Assembly (NCBI RefSeq): GCF_905200055.1
Contig: NZ_CAJKIS010000017.1
Coordinates: 1-46,798 of the forward strand
DNA: 46,798 nt
Direction of reading: 5' to 3'
Source of the DNA: an uncultured Fusobacterium sp.
Lineage (GTDB): Bacteria > Fusobacteriota > Fusobacteriia > Fusobacteriales > Fusobacteriaceae
Position 1 is the first letter of the stretch, and the number at the start of each line of letters is the position of its first letter. Position numbers and translations under genes: made by a program. The notes under the pieces were generated by a model, which did not search any database, was not told where the DNA came from, and worked only from the letters and a program-made list of their open reading frames with translations. Positions 1 through 7,575 of the stretch are shown here, piece by piece.

Positions 1-136
1 ATCATTTTATCCGTTCTCCTCTAGTTATAAGTATTATACCATTATAGCATTTAGAAAAATAATTTAAAAGTTAAAAATTGCAAGTTAATAGAATATATGT
101 TAGTATTGATATATAGAAAGTAATTGGAGGAAAAGA

Positions 137-817
137 ATGAGATTAGATAAATTTTTAACAGAGTGTGGACTTGGTAGTAGAAAAGAGGTTAAATCACTTC
201 TTACAAGTGGAAAGATAAAAGTTAATGGGGAAATAGTAAAAAATCCACAATCTAATATAAAAGAAAACGAAGATAGAGTTGAGTATAACAATAGAGTTTT
301 AGAGTATAGCAAATTTAGATACTATATTATGAATAAAAAAGCTGGATATATAACAGCAGTGGAAGATCCTAGAGAGAAAACTGTAATGGAGCTTTTACCT
401 GAGTGGGTTATTAAAAAAGAGTTAGCTCCAGTAGGTAGATTGGATAAGGATACAGAGGGGCTTTTGCTTTTAACAAATGATGGGCAACTTAATCATAAAC
501 TTTTAGCACCAAAAAGCCATGTTGAGAAAACTTACTATGCAGAGTTAGAAAAAGATATAAGCAATGAGGATATTGAAAAGTTAGAAAATGGGGTTGATAT
601 TGGTGGGTATATTACAATGCCAGCTAAAGCAGAGATAGTAGGAGAGAAGAAAATACATCTTACTATTAAAGAGGGAAAATTCCATCAAGTTAAAAAGATG
701 CTAGAGGCAGTAGATAATAAAGTTATCTATTTAAAGAGAATATCATTTGGTAAATTATTACTAAATGATATGGAATTAGGAGAGGTAAGAGAAGTAAAAG
801 TTGAAGATATTATTTGA
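137..817 (+). CDS. rsuA: RsuA-type rRNA pseudouridine synthase
   Basis: Predicted to isomerise one uridine of small-subunit rRNA to pseudouridine. Residues 1-47 form an S4 RNA-binding domain beginning MRLDKF. The catalytic domain carries the family motif GRLDKDTEGLLLLTNDG, with the nucleophilic Asp at about residue 103. The C-terminal GKFHQVKKML is the second conserved block. The length of 226 aa fits RsuA (about 231) better than the longer RluB or RluF. The start follows GGAGG at 126-130. The next gene begins 42 bp downstream in the same direction, so the two may be co-transcribed. The RsuA versus RluE/RluB choice rests on length and the N-terminus; family assignment is secure. Confidence 0.9.
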   Translation: MRLDKFLTECGLGSRKEVKSLLTSGKIKVNGEIVKNPQSNIKENEDRVEYNNRVLEYSKFRYYIMNKKAGYITAVEDPREKTVMELLPEWVIKKELAPVGRLDKDTEGLLLLTNDGQLNHKLLAPKSHVEKTYYAELEKDISNEDIEKLENGVDIGGYITMPAKAEIVGEKKIHLTIKEGKFHQVKKMLEAVDNKVIYLKRISFGKLLLNDMELGEVREVKVEDII

Positions 818-859
818 TTTTCTTAAATAATATAATAGGACTTTTTAGGAGAAAAGGTA

Positions 860-1858
860 ATGGATATAATTAAAAGAGGGGAAACTGGAGTTGTAACAGC
901 CAGAAGAAAAAAAAGAGTTAAAGAGGAGAGAAAAAGTATATTTGAAATATATCGTTCTCCAAAAACTATAAAAGATTATATGTTCTACCTAAAGGATTTT
1001 CTCAACTTTGTATATGAAGGTGAAGGAGATATTAGAGGTGATGAGCTTATAGATCTAATGAAAGATATAGATAAAACCGATGTAGAAGATTATATTAGTC
1101 ACTTAGTTGATGAAAGAGGATTGAAAAAAACTTCTATAAATAAGATTCTCTCTGCACTAAAATCTCTATATAAAGAGATGGAGAAAAATGGTTTTGATAA
1201 TCCCTTTAAATATATAGAGCTATTTAAAGTAGGAAGAAATATAGATAATATTTTAAAATTATCTTTTGAAGATATAAAAAAAATTATAGGATTGTATAAA
1301 ATCAAGGGAGAAAAGGAGTATAGAAATATAACTATATTATATACTCTATTCTATACAGGAATGAGAAGTCAAGAGTTGCTAAATCTAAAGTTTAAACATA
1401 TTCTTGTAAGAGAGGGAAGTTACTATATAAAACTAGAACAAACTAAAAGTGGAAGAGAGCAATATAAATCTGTGTATGGAATACTTGCTGATAAACTTAA
1501 TGAGTATAAAAATTATCTGCAATCTCTTTACTCTATTAATGATGAGGAGATAGAGGAGCAATATGTTTTTAGTAGCTCAGTTAAAAAAAATACTCAACTA
1601 TCATATAGAGCATTATATGATTTAGTTCAAAATTTTGGTAAGCTTATAGGAAAGGATATTAGTCCACATAATATCCGTCACGCTGTGGCAACAGAGCTTT
1701 CAATAAATGGAGCTGATCTTTTAGAGATTAGAGATTTTTTAGGACATGCAGATACAAGAGTGACAGAAGTGTATATCAATGCAAAATCTGTTCTTGAGAA
1801 AAAAGTTTTGGAGAAGTTACCATCACTTTCTTCTCTTGATGATGTAGTAGGTAAATAA
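860..1858 (+). CDS. XerC/XerD-type tyrosine recombinase
   Basis: A 332-aa site-specific recombinase. An N-terminal SAM-like core-binding domain (about 30-115) precedes the catalytic domain. The catalytic residues are all visible: Arg169 in TGMRSQELL, Lys196 in EQTKSGR, His270 and Arg273 in HNIRHAVATEL, His296 in LGHADTR and Tyr305 in EVYINAKS. The 20-30 residue basic N-terminal extension (RRKKRVKEERK) is longer than in classical XerC/D (about 300 aa). Its place directly after a housekeeping rRNA enzyme argues for a chromosomal Xer protein rather than a phage integrase. No dif-like site was identified nearby, so the XerC versus XerD role is open. Confidence 0.85.
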   Translation: MDIIKRGETGVVTARRKKRVKEERKSIFEIYRSPKTIKDYMFYLKDFLNFVYEGEGDIRGDELIDLMKDIDKTDVEDYISHLVDERGLKKTSINKILSALKSLYKEMEKNGFDNPFKYIELFKVGRNIDNILKLSFEDIKKIIGLYKIKGEKEYRNITILYTLFYTGMRSQELLNLKFKHILVREGSYYIKLEQTKSGREQYKSVYGILADKLNEYKNYLQSLYSINDEEIEEQYVFSSSVKKNTQLSYRALYDLVQNFGKLIGKDISPHNIRHAVATELSINGADLLEIRDFLGHADTRVTEVYINAKSVLEKKVLEKLPSLSSLDDVVGK

Positions 1859-2160
1859 ATAGCTATAATTTTAATTAAGAAAATACTGTATAAATTTTAA
1901 AGATTAATTTCAGAATATAAAATAATTTTGATTTTAATCTTTTTTATTATAATAGATAAATATTTTATCAAGTATAAAAATATTTATAATTTTTTAAGCA
2001 AATTAAAGTCTATATTTTAAATAGTTAATTATTTAAAAATTATTTAACTAATATAACTGCATATAATTAACATTATATGTGGATTGGTTAGTTATTATAT
2101 CTATTTAATAATTATTTCGAATAATTTATCGAAGTTTATAGAATATTTTATATAGTATTG

Positions 2161-2199
2161 CCATAAAAAATCAGTTTTATCAAATATAAATTTTTATGG
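2161..2199. repeat. inverted repeat upstream of the small toxin-like gene
   Basis: CCATAAAAA at 2161-2169 is the exact inverse of TTTTTATGG at 2191-2199, leaving a loop of about 20 bases. It lies just before the promoter at 2213-2240. No T-run follows the stem on either strand, so it is a poor terminator. It could be an operator or part of a second RNA. The rest of 1859-2210 is AT-rich and shows no gene. Confidence 0.4.
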
Positions 2200-2212
2200 G
2201 GATTTCCTATAT

Positions 2213-2240
2213 TTGATTTTTTTGCTTATTATGTTATAAT
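2213..2240 (+). promoter_or_regulatory. extended -10 promoter of the small toxin-like gene
   Basis: TATAAT at 2235-2240 is preceded by TG at 2232-2233, an extended -10. A weak -35 (TTGATT, 2213-2218) lies 16 bp upstream. The predicted start is near 2247, about 105 bases before the start codon of the 29-aa peptide. Hairpin AAGCTCTC/GGGAGCTT at 2292-2314 lies in this leader and is followed by TTTTATT, so it may attenuate the transcript or hide the ribosome site. Confidence 0.55.
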
Positions 2241-2351
2241 ATATATGAAAGACCCAATGGGTACTTGAGATATGAAAAAAAGCGATGAAATAAGCTCTCA
2301 CTTGTTGGGAGCTTTTATTCTGCCCTTAAGCAAGGCGGACAATCTACTATT

Positions 2352-2441
2352 ATGTATATCTATATTGAAACACTAAGTATTAATGGAGGGATTGCAATTG
2401 CTTTCTTCATTCTTGCTTGGTTATGGTATAAAAGTAGATAA
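2352..2441 (+). CDS. 29-aa hydrophobic peptide, candidate type I toxin
   Basis: A tiny ORF of 29 codons. After a short polar start (MYIYIETLSING), one membrane segment (GIAIAFFILAWLWY, about 13-26) ends in a basic tail KSR. That plan resembles Fst/Ldr-type membrane-depolarising toxins: one helix, aromatic residues at the interface, positive C-terminus. The gene sits in a compact unit: extended -10 promoter at 2235, structured leader with hairpins at 2292-2314 and about 2322-2336, weak ribosome site AAGGCGG about 14 bases upstream, and an intrinsic terminator at 2453-2471. Structured leaders and weak ribosome sites are typical of type I toxins. The antitoxin RNA was not pinned down. It may be a chance ORF inside a small RNA. 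Confidence 0.5.
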   Translation: MYIYIETLSINGGIAIAFFILAWLWYKSR

Positions 2442-2452
2442 ATAGTCACCTC

Positions 2453-2471
2453 AGCCCTGCGGGGCTTTTTT
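2453..2471 (+). terminator. terminator of the toxin-like transcript
   Basis: GC-rich stem AGCCC/GGGCT with loop TGCG (2453-2466) followed by TTTTTTA. It is notable for its GC content in this AT-rich region. The flank on the other strand has no T-run, so it acts on the plus strand. Confidence 0.85.
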
Positions 2472-2705
2472 ATTTTTTTGTAGATTATTATTTTTAAAAT
2501 ATAATTTTCTTAATTTTAGATATAGGACTAAAAAATATAAACAATTTAAAAGCAATATTTTTTCTTAAAATATATTATAGGTTTATTTGTTTAAATTACT
2601 TAAATTAAAAATTATTTAATATTTCTTTTAATTATAATTAAATAAAGATTATATTTTATTACTCAACAAAACTATAATCTAGCTAAAAAATTAGAAAATA
2701 AAAAA

Positions 2706-2745
2706 CTGCTGAAAATGATAATTTCTAAACTATCAAATTCAACAG
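2706..2745 (-). terminator. terminator after the outer-membrane barrel gene
   Basis: CTGCTGAA (2706-2713) pairs with TTCAACAG (2738-2745), and an inner ATGATA/TATCA stem extends it. The minus strand continues into TTTTTT. The plus-strand flank is also T-rich, so it may work both ways. Between 2472 and 2700 the sequence is AT-rich with no visible gene. Confidence 0.7.
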
Positions 2746-2754
2746 CTTTATTTT

Positions 2755-3699
2755 TTAAAAGTTATGTGTAAATCCTAACATTACCATATCATAGTAATAG
2801 TTTTTATTTACAAAAGCTAAATATCTAAGATTTACCAAGAAATCCTCTTGTAAGTAATAACCAATTCCAGCACTTAGCACTCCAGTATCTCTTCCAGTTT
2901 CAAGAATTTTAATTTTTCCATCTCTAGTTTTAAGATCTGCTCTATCATTGAAATCATAATTCCATTCGACACTACCATTTAAAAGCCACTTATTAGAGAT
3001 CTCACTATAATAACTTAAACCTAAGTTACCACTTCCAACTCTATCATTATTATCTAAAATATCTCCATGTCCTTTAGTAGTATATTGATTCCAATTAACT
3101 CCAATATGTGGATATAGAATATTCTTTTCATTGATATCAAAGAAATACCCTGCCTCTGCTCCCAATGAATAATTTTTACTTCTATATATTATATTAGATA
3201 TATTGTTACTACTTAATATATTTTTCCCCTCATCATAACCAGCTTTTCCTATAAATAGAAAATCATTGTAGTTATAAGCTAGATAGGCATTAAGTCCATA
3301 TGTTCTAACCTTTTGGTCACTATCGTTGCTATCTTTATAATCAACTTTAGATTTTACATATCCAAGGCTCACACCAGTTATCATATTAGGATTTGATAAA
3401 AATGTGCTATTAGTTCCAGTTAAAAATCCCTTTGTTTTACTAGAGTAATCTGTATTATAATTATCTCTATCATAGTTAGATTTCAGTTCTCCAATACCCT
3501 CTATATATTGGCTACTACCACTATAACCTCTTCTATTTAATTTTTTAAATATTATGCTCTCTCTAAATTGCTCTGTTCCTCTATGTGCAATAATCTTACT
3601 ATTAATTTCAGCTAGATTATTTTGTAGATTATCTCTATTAGCCAATGTTGGTATAGAGATAGCTACTAAAGCAAGAACAGTTAAAATTCCTTTTTTCAT
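2755..3699 (-). CDS. autotransporter-type outer-membrane beta-barrel protein
   Basis: A 314-aa precursor with a classical Sec signal peptide (MKKGILTVLALVAISIPTLA, cleavage after about residue 20). A passenger of only about 60 residues is followed by a barrel of roughly 12 amphipathic strands. The chain ends in Phe (MLGFTHNF), the terminal aromatic typical of BamA-folded proteins. It matches the size of Fusobacterium autotransporter-domain proteins that lack a large passenger. The ribosome site AGGAGGAG lies 3-10 bases upstream. Only 12 bp separate it from the BAX-inhibitor gene upstream, so the two are probably one transcript ended by the terminator at 2706-2745. Function beyond outer-membrane location is not visible. 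Confidence 0.8.
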   Translation of the reverse strand: MKKGILTVLALVAISIPTLANRDNLQNNLAEINSKIIAHRGTEQFRESIIFKKLNRRGYSGSSQYIEGIGELKSNYDRDNYNTDYSSKTKGFLTGTNSTFLSNPNMITGVSLGYVKSKVDYKDSNDSDQKVRTYGLNAYLAYNYNDFLFIGKAGYDEGKNILSSNNISNIIYRSKNYSLGAEAGYFFDINEKNILYPHIGVNWNQYTTKGHGDILDNNDRVGSGNLGLSYYSEISNKWLLNGSVEWNYDFNDRADLKTRDGKIKILETGRDTGVLSAGIGYYLQEDFLVNLRYLAFVNKNYYYDMVMLGFTHNF

Positions 3700-3711
3700 C
3701 TCTCCTCCTAA

Positions 3712-4431
3712 CTATCTTCTTTTCTTTCCAAAGATTCTTAATAGATATAGGAATAGATTGATAAAATCAAGGTAAAGATTTAAAGCTCCAATAATTCCTA
3801 TTTTTTCAATTACTTCTCTATCTCCATCAGCAATATTATAAGCTAGACGTTTAATTCTATTTACATCATAAGCTATAAGAGCTGAGAATATAACTATACC
3901 TAATATAGTTCCAGCCCAATAAAGCATTGGTGCTTTTATAAAGAAGTTAATTAGTGACATTATAATGATAGAGATAAGTCCAGTCATCAAATATTTTCCA
4001 TAGTGGCTTAAATCTTCTGAAGTAGTATATCCATATACTGCTATTACAACAAACATTACAAGGGCAACACCTAAAGTATATAGTATACTTATAGGATCAA
4101 ATACAAATGCAAGACTACTAAACAAAATACCATTCATAAGTGAATAGATAAAAAACATAAGTCTAGCTGTACTAGATGACATCTTATTTATACCTAAACT
4201 TAAGAAAAATACAAGTCCTAACTCAGCAAAAGTTATTATCTTAAAGTAAGGCATAATAGTGTAAAGTAAAGCTTGATTAAAGAAAAATACATAAGCTGGA
4301 ACTGCTGCTGTAATCAATATTCCAACTATCATATTAAGAAATACCTTTCTTAAAAAACCATTTGTTACCTCTGCACGATCTACAAAATTTCCATATTCAT
4401 CTCTTTGTTCATTTAAATCATATTCATTCAT
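3712..4431 (-). CDS. BAX inhibitor-1 family (YccA/YbhL) membrane protein
   Basis: A 239-aa inner-membrane protein with about seven hydrophobic helices from residue 30 on. The C-terminal signature ALNLYLDFINLFLYLLRIFG is diagnostic of the BAX inhibitor-1/UPF0005 family. Bacterial members have been linked to pH-sensitive calcium leak and to FtsH modulation; the role here is unknown. The start follows AGGAGGT in the proper spacing. It is the first gene of a two-gene unit with the outer-membrane barrel. Confidence 0.9.
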   Translation of the reverse strand: MNEYDLNEQRDEYGNFVDRAEVTNGFLRKVFLNMIVGILITAAVPAYVFFFNQALLYTIMPYFKIITFAELGLVFFLSLGINKMSSSTARLMFFIYSLMNGILFSSLAFVFDPISILYTLGVALVMFVVIAVYGYTTSEDLSHYGKYLMTGLISIIIMSLINFFIKAPMLYWAGTILGIVIFSALIAYDVNRIKRLAYNIADGDREVIEKIGIIGALNLYLDFINLFLYLLRIFGKKRR

Positions 4432-4545
4432 AGTAATACCTCCTAGAGTATATAAAATTTAAAAGAACTTGAAATAAATTTTGTAAATATAATTACTAAA
4501 ACTATATAATCTATCTACAAAAATTTATTTTTCAAATCCTTATAA

Positions 4546-6144
4546 TTATAGACAAGTTTTAGTAAAGCTTAAATCTACTACTTTAATTCCATCTACTGCT
4601 GCACTCATTATTCCACCAGCATATCCTGCCCCTTCTCCTATTGGGAAAAGTCCTCTAACATTTATAGATTCACCTTTTATATCTCTAACTATCTTAACAG
4701 GAGCAGAGGTTCTAGTTTCTGGAGCAATTAGATTAACTCTATTTGAAATAAAGTAACTATTTTTACCCCAATTTTCAAAAGCAGCTTTCATATTATTAGT
4801 TATAAATTGAGGGAAAAGATTATTTATATCATATGAGTTCATCTTCATCTCATAACTACTTTCTATCTCTGATTTTGTCTCTCTATTACTCATAAAGTCC
4901 ATTACATTTTGATATACTGCACCATAGTTGTTTCCAATCTCGAAAGTTTTTCTTTCAAGCTTCTCTTGGAACTTCATACCAGAGAACAGCTCTTCACCAA
5001 ATTCATTTTCCTTTATCCCTACAACAATAGCAGAGTTTGAAAATCTACCATCTCTTTGAGAATAACTCATACCATTTACCAATGTCCCACCAGTTTCAGA
5101 TGCAGCATTTACAACTACACCCCCTGGACACATACAGAAAGAAAATACCCCTCTATCCTCTTTTCTATTATTATATGTTACACTATATGTAGCAGCTCCT
5201 AATAGAGGATTTCCAGCAAATTTACCATACTGCATCTTATCAATATCCTCTCTAAGATGCTCAATTCTAACACCAACAGCAAAAGGTTTATTTTCCATAT
5301 GTACACCTTTTACCTGTAACATTCTATAAGTATCTCTTGAAGAATGTCCTATAGCTAAAATTACAGAGTCTACTGAATAATATTCTCTCTCTTTTAAACC
5401 TCTAACTATATCAATTCCTATAACCTTTCCATCTTTTATATGTAGATTTTCCATTTTACTATTAAAATAGAATTTTCCACCCATACTCTTTATTTTTTCT
5501 CTCAGATTTTTAACTACAACTTTTAATACATCAGTTCCTATATGTGGCTTATAATCCCACATAATATTTTCTTGAGCTCCACAAGCTACCAACTCTCTAA
5601 ATACTTTATCTATATATTCACTTTTTATTCTAGTATTTAGTTTACCATCAGAGTATGTTCCAGCTCCACCCTCACCAAATTGTACATTTGATTCTGGATT
5701 AAGAGCTTTTAAATCTGAAATATTAAAGGAGTTTATAAAGTTATTTGTTGTAATATCTCTCTTATCTACCTCTTCTCCCCTTTCAAATACTAACGGAATA
5801 TATCCATATTCAGCTAATCTAAGAGCTGCAAAAAGTCCTGCTGGTCCTGCTCCTATAACAGCTACCTCTTTTTTATTAAAAAGTGGCTCACGTTTTGGAA
5901 TCTCCTTTTCCTTTGCAATAGTTACATCTTTTAATTTGGATAGATCAATATCATTTTTTAAAATAACCTCTATTGAATATATAAACTTAATATCATTTTT
6001 CTTTCTACTATCAATAGAACGTTTATTCCAAATGATTCTTTCTATATTCTCTTTTTTTATCCCTCTTTTACCTATCTCTTTTATCAACTCTTTATCTTGA
6101 TTCTTTTCTAAAGAGATAATTATATTATTTATATTTACTTTCAT
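4546..6144 (-). CDS. FAD-dependent dehydrogenase (COG2509 type)
   Basis: A 532-aa flavoprotein of uncharacterised substrate. Residues 1-85 form a small alpha/beta N-terminal domain. The dinucleotide fold follows, with VAVIGAGPAGLFAALRLAE at about 94-112 and the ribose-binding acidic residue in FERG at about 121. The C-terminal FAD block FPIGEGAGYAGGIMSAAVDGI is strongly conserved in this family. The start is preceded by AAGAGGTGA. It is monocistronic here. The family is clear; no reaction can be stated. Confidence 0.85.
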   Translation of the reverse strand: MKVNINNIIISLEKNQDKELIKEIGKRGIKKENIERIIWNKRSIDSRKKNDIKFIYSIEVILKNDIDLSKLKDVTIAKEKEIPKREPLFNKKEVAVIGAGPAGLFAALRLAEYGYIPLVFERGEEVDKRDITTNNFINSFNISDLKALNPESNVQFGEGGAGTYSDGKLNTRIKSEYIDKVFRELVACGAQENIMWDYKPHIGTDVLKVVVKNLREKIKSMGGKFYFNSKMENLHIKDGKVIGIDIVRGLKEREYYSVDSVILAIGHSSRDTYRMLQVKGVHMENKPFAVGVRIEHLREDIDKMQYGKFAGNPLLGAATYSVTYNNRKEDRGVFSFCMCPGGVVVNAASETGGTLVNGMSYSQRDGRFSNSAIVVGIKENEFGEELFSGMKFQEKLERKTFEIGNNYGAVYQNVMDFMSNRETKSEIESSYEMKMNSYDINNLFPQFITNNMKAAFENWGKNSYFISNRVNLIAPETRTSAPVKIVRDIKGESINVRGLFPIGEGAGYAGGIMSAAVDGIKVVDLSFTKTCL

Positions 6145-6224
6145 TGCTCACCTCTTAACAGATTATAGCATAAAAAATAATCTCTATCAATTAAGTTAAG
6201 ATAGTTTTAATAAGAATTTAGTTT

Positions 6225-6864
6225 TTAAATTAACAACAATTCTTTATCAATCAAATCACAATTAATAGAATTTAAAATTTTATTAAATTCTATATCTTTA
6301 ACTCTATATTTAATAGTACTATATTTTTTATCACTTTTATTTTTTTCTAATATAAATAAAACCCGTGAAAAGTTTTTACCTATTTTTTGTGGTTCTTCTT
6401 TTAAAATTGAAGCAGGAACAAAAAAATCAAAATTTTCCATTTGTTTCAACCCTAAAACAATATCTTTTCTATCTATAACAGGTTTATTTAATAAAATATC
6501 AACTTCTAATTTTAATGTAAAAAAAATCATCTTGAAAGCATACTTGAACTGGTGTAGAGATAAGTAAAGGCAATCTATCAAATATCTGTAATTTTAATTT
6601 AGTTGTTCCATTTCTTTTATAATTAATAGCACTTAATGGTATTCTGTTTTTTTCTAAGTTTTTATAAAAATCTAATGCTTTTATTTTAGTTTCAACTCCT
6701 GTTAAATGGAGAAAATTGCTTCTTACACATTTCATTTCAAAAAACTCAAACTTATTATTTAATTTATTTTTAAAAACATATAAAAAATCTTTGTTTAACA
6801 GGTATTTATCATATATTTTCTTTGCTTTTATTAAATTTTCAATCAATTTCATTTTATCATTCAT
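6225..6864 (-). pseudogene. type III toxin-like nuclease gene, frameshifted at a T8 run
   Basis: Two overlapping reading frames make one protein when joined. Frame 1 starts at 6864 (RBS AGGGAG) and stops at 6499; frame 2 continues to 6225. The switch lies in a run of eight T (minus strand; 6519-6526). With seven T the frame is open for 212 aa: ...CFQDDFFTLKLEVD... The N-terminal part has FFEMKCVRSNFLHLTGV and the C-terminal part FFVPASILKEE, blocks I associate from memory with PBECR4-type nucleases (Barnase-EndoU-ColicinE5/D-RelE superfamily). Position directly after a repeat RNA and terminator is that of a type III toxin. The extra T may be a true inactivation, phase variation or a sequencing error. 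Confidence 0.7.
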
Positions 6865-6875
6865 AAAAACTCCCT

Positions 6876-6902
6876 AAAAAAAAAGCTACCATAGAGGTAG
6901 CT
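6876..6902 (-). terminator. terminator between antitoxin repeats and toxin gene
   Basis: Perfect stem AGCTACC/GGTAGCT (6884-6890 and 6896-6902) with loop ATAGA, followed on the minus strand by eight to nine T. It ends 12 bases before the toxin start codon. In known type III systems such a terminator limits toxin mRNA relative to antitoxin RNA. Confidence 0.9.
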
Positions 6903-7027
6903 AAAAAGGTTTTTCCGTTGTCTGCCAACACGTTAATCTTAAACATTAACATAAGTTTCGAGTTTTTCCGTTGCTCGCCAACACGTTAGTCTTATCACCT
7001 AACTTAAATTTCAGACTTCCTTTTTCT
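6884..7027 (-). ncRNA. candidate type III antitoxin RNA with two repeats
   Basis: Transcription is predicted to start near 7027 and mostly to stop at the hairpin at 6884-6902. Most of the RNA is two tandem 53-base repeats (6910-6962, 6963-7015). Each repeat can form two small hairpins. The stem GTTG/CAAC (6917-6920 with 6926-6929; 6970-6973 with 6979-6982) is invariant. The stem GTTAAT/ATTAAC (6932-6937 with 6945-6950) corresponds in the other repeat to GTTAG/CTAAC (6985-6989 with 6999-7003), with one A-T pair swapped for G-C. This is the layout of ToxI/CptI antitoxins. No coding potential is seen. Confidence 0.75.
6910..7015 (-). repeat. two tandem 53-bp repeats
   Basis: Copies at 6910-6962 and 6963-7015 (plus-strand sense) share TTTTTCCGTTG, then GCCAACACGTTA and TCTTA, and diverge most in the distal third. 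There is no third copy and no spacer between them, which rules out a CRISPR array. Confidence 0.95.
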
Positions 7028-7034
7028 TATTTAA

Positions 7035-7063
7035 ATGATACACTATTTTTTATAAAAAGTCAA
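7035..7063 (-). promoter_or_regulatory. strong promoter of the antitoxin-toxin unit
   Basis: On the minus strand, TTGACT (7063-7058), a 17-bp spacer, then TATCAT (7040-7035). It is close to the sigma-70 consensus, and the predicted start at about 7027 lies just before the first repeat. Confidence 0.8.
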
Positions 7064-7093
7064 TAAAGAGTATTTTTCTCTTCTCTAATAGAG

Positions 7094-7124
7094 AAAAAAA
7101 CTACACCCTTATATATGAGTGTAG
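7094..7124 (-). terminator. terminator after the HU gene
   Basis: CTACAC (7101-7106) pairs with GTGTAG (7119-7124). The minus strand then runs into seven T (7094-7100). Confidence 0.85.
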
Positions 7125-7148
7125 TCTTAATTTTAAGTTTCTAATCAA

Positions 7149-7427
7149 TTACATTTCTTTTACTCTGTCAGCTAGTAATTTACCAACTTTAAATTTAACA
7201 GCTTTTTTACCAGGAATAGTCATTCTCTCTTTAGTTTGAGGATTTCTAACTTCTCTAGTTGCTCTCTCTTTTACTTCCCATTTTCCCCAACCAACAAAAG
7301 TAATACTATCTCCTTTTAATAGAGTATCTTCTACTGTAGCCAAAAATAGTGCTACTGCTCTTTCAGCTTCTTTTTTAGTAAATCCACCTTTTTCTGCATA
7401 TAATTCAACAAACTCTTTTTTAGTCAT
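7149..7427 (-). CDS. hup: HU-family DNA-binding protein
   Basis: A 92-aa histone-like protein of usual HU length. N-terminal helices MTKKEFVELYAEKGGFTKKEA are followed by the beta-arm with VRNPQTKERMTIPGKKAVKFK, which carries the RNP...IP motif that bends DNA. It has a GGAGG ribosome site and its own terminator, so it is monocistronic. It lies between the type III-like locus and a small recombinase gene. It could be the chromosomal HU or an accessory copy; the window cannot tell. Confidence 0.92.
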   Translation of the reverse strand: MTKKEFVELYAEKGGFTKKEAERAVALFLATVEDTLLKGDSITFVGWGKWEVKERATREVRNPQTKERMTIPGKKAVKFKVGKLLADRVKEM

Positions 7428-7575
7428 AGTTGCCTCCCAGTTTTCTAGTTTCTTTGCCTATATTATATATATACCCTTTATTTTGGGATTTGTAAATAAA
7501 AAATTTAAAATTTTTTTAATTTTTGGTTCATTTTAAGGTATAATTAACATATATTAAAAAAAATTAAGTTATATA

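Noticed and set aside
2111..2126. AT-rich near-palindrome ATTATTTCGAATAAT as an operator
   Set aside because: Such palindromes are expected by chance in sequence this AT-rich, and no promoter overlaps it.
2272..2376. 34-codon ORF (MKKSDEISSH...) overlapping the 29-aa peptide
   Set aside because: No ribosome site at a proper distance, and its body is the structured leader; kept as leader RNA.
6515..6530. Programmed -1 frameshift in the toxin gene
   Set aside because: Slipping back one base on the T8 run reads TTA CAT TAA, an immediate stop; only +1 or loss of one T restores the frame.
6910..7015. Short repeats as a CRISPR array
   Set aside because: Only two direct copies, no spacers between them, and they sit between a promoter and a terminator ahead of a toxin-like gene.
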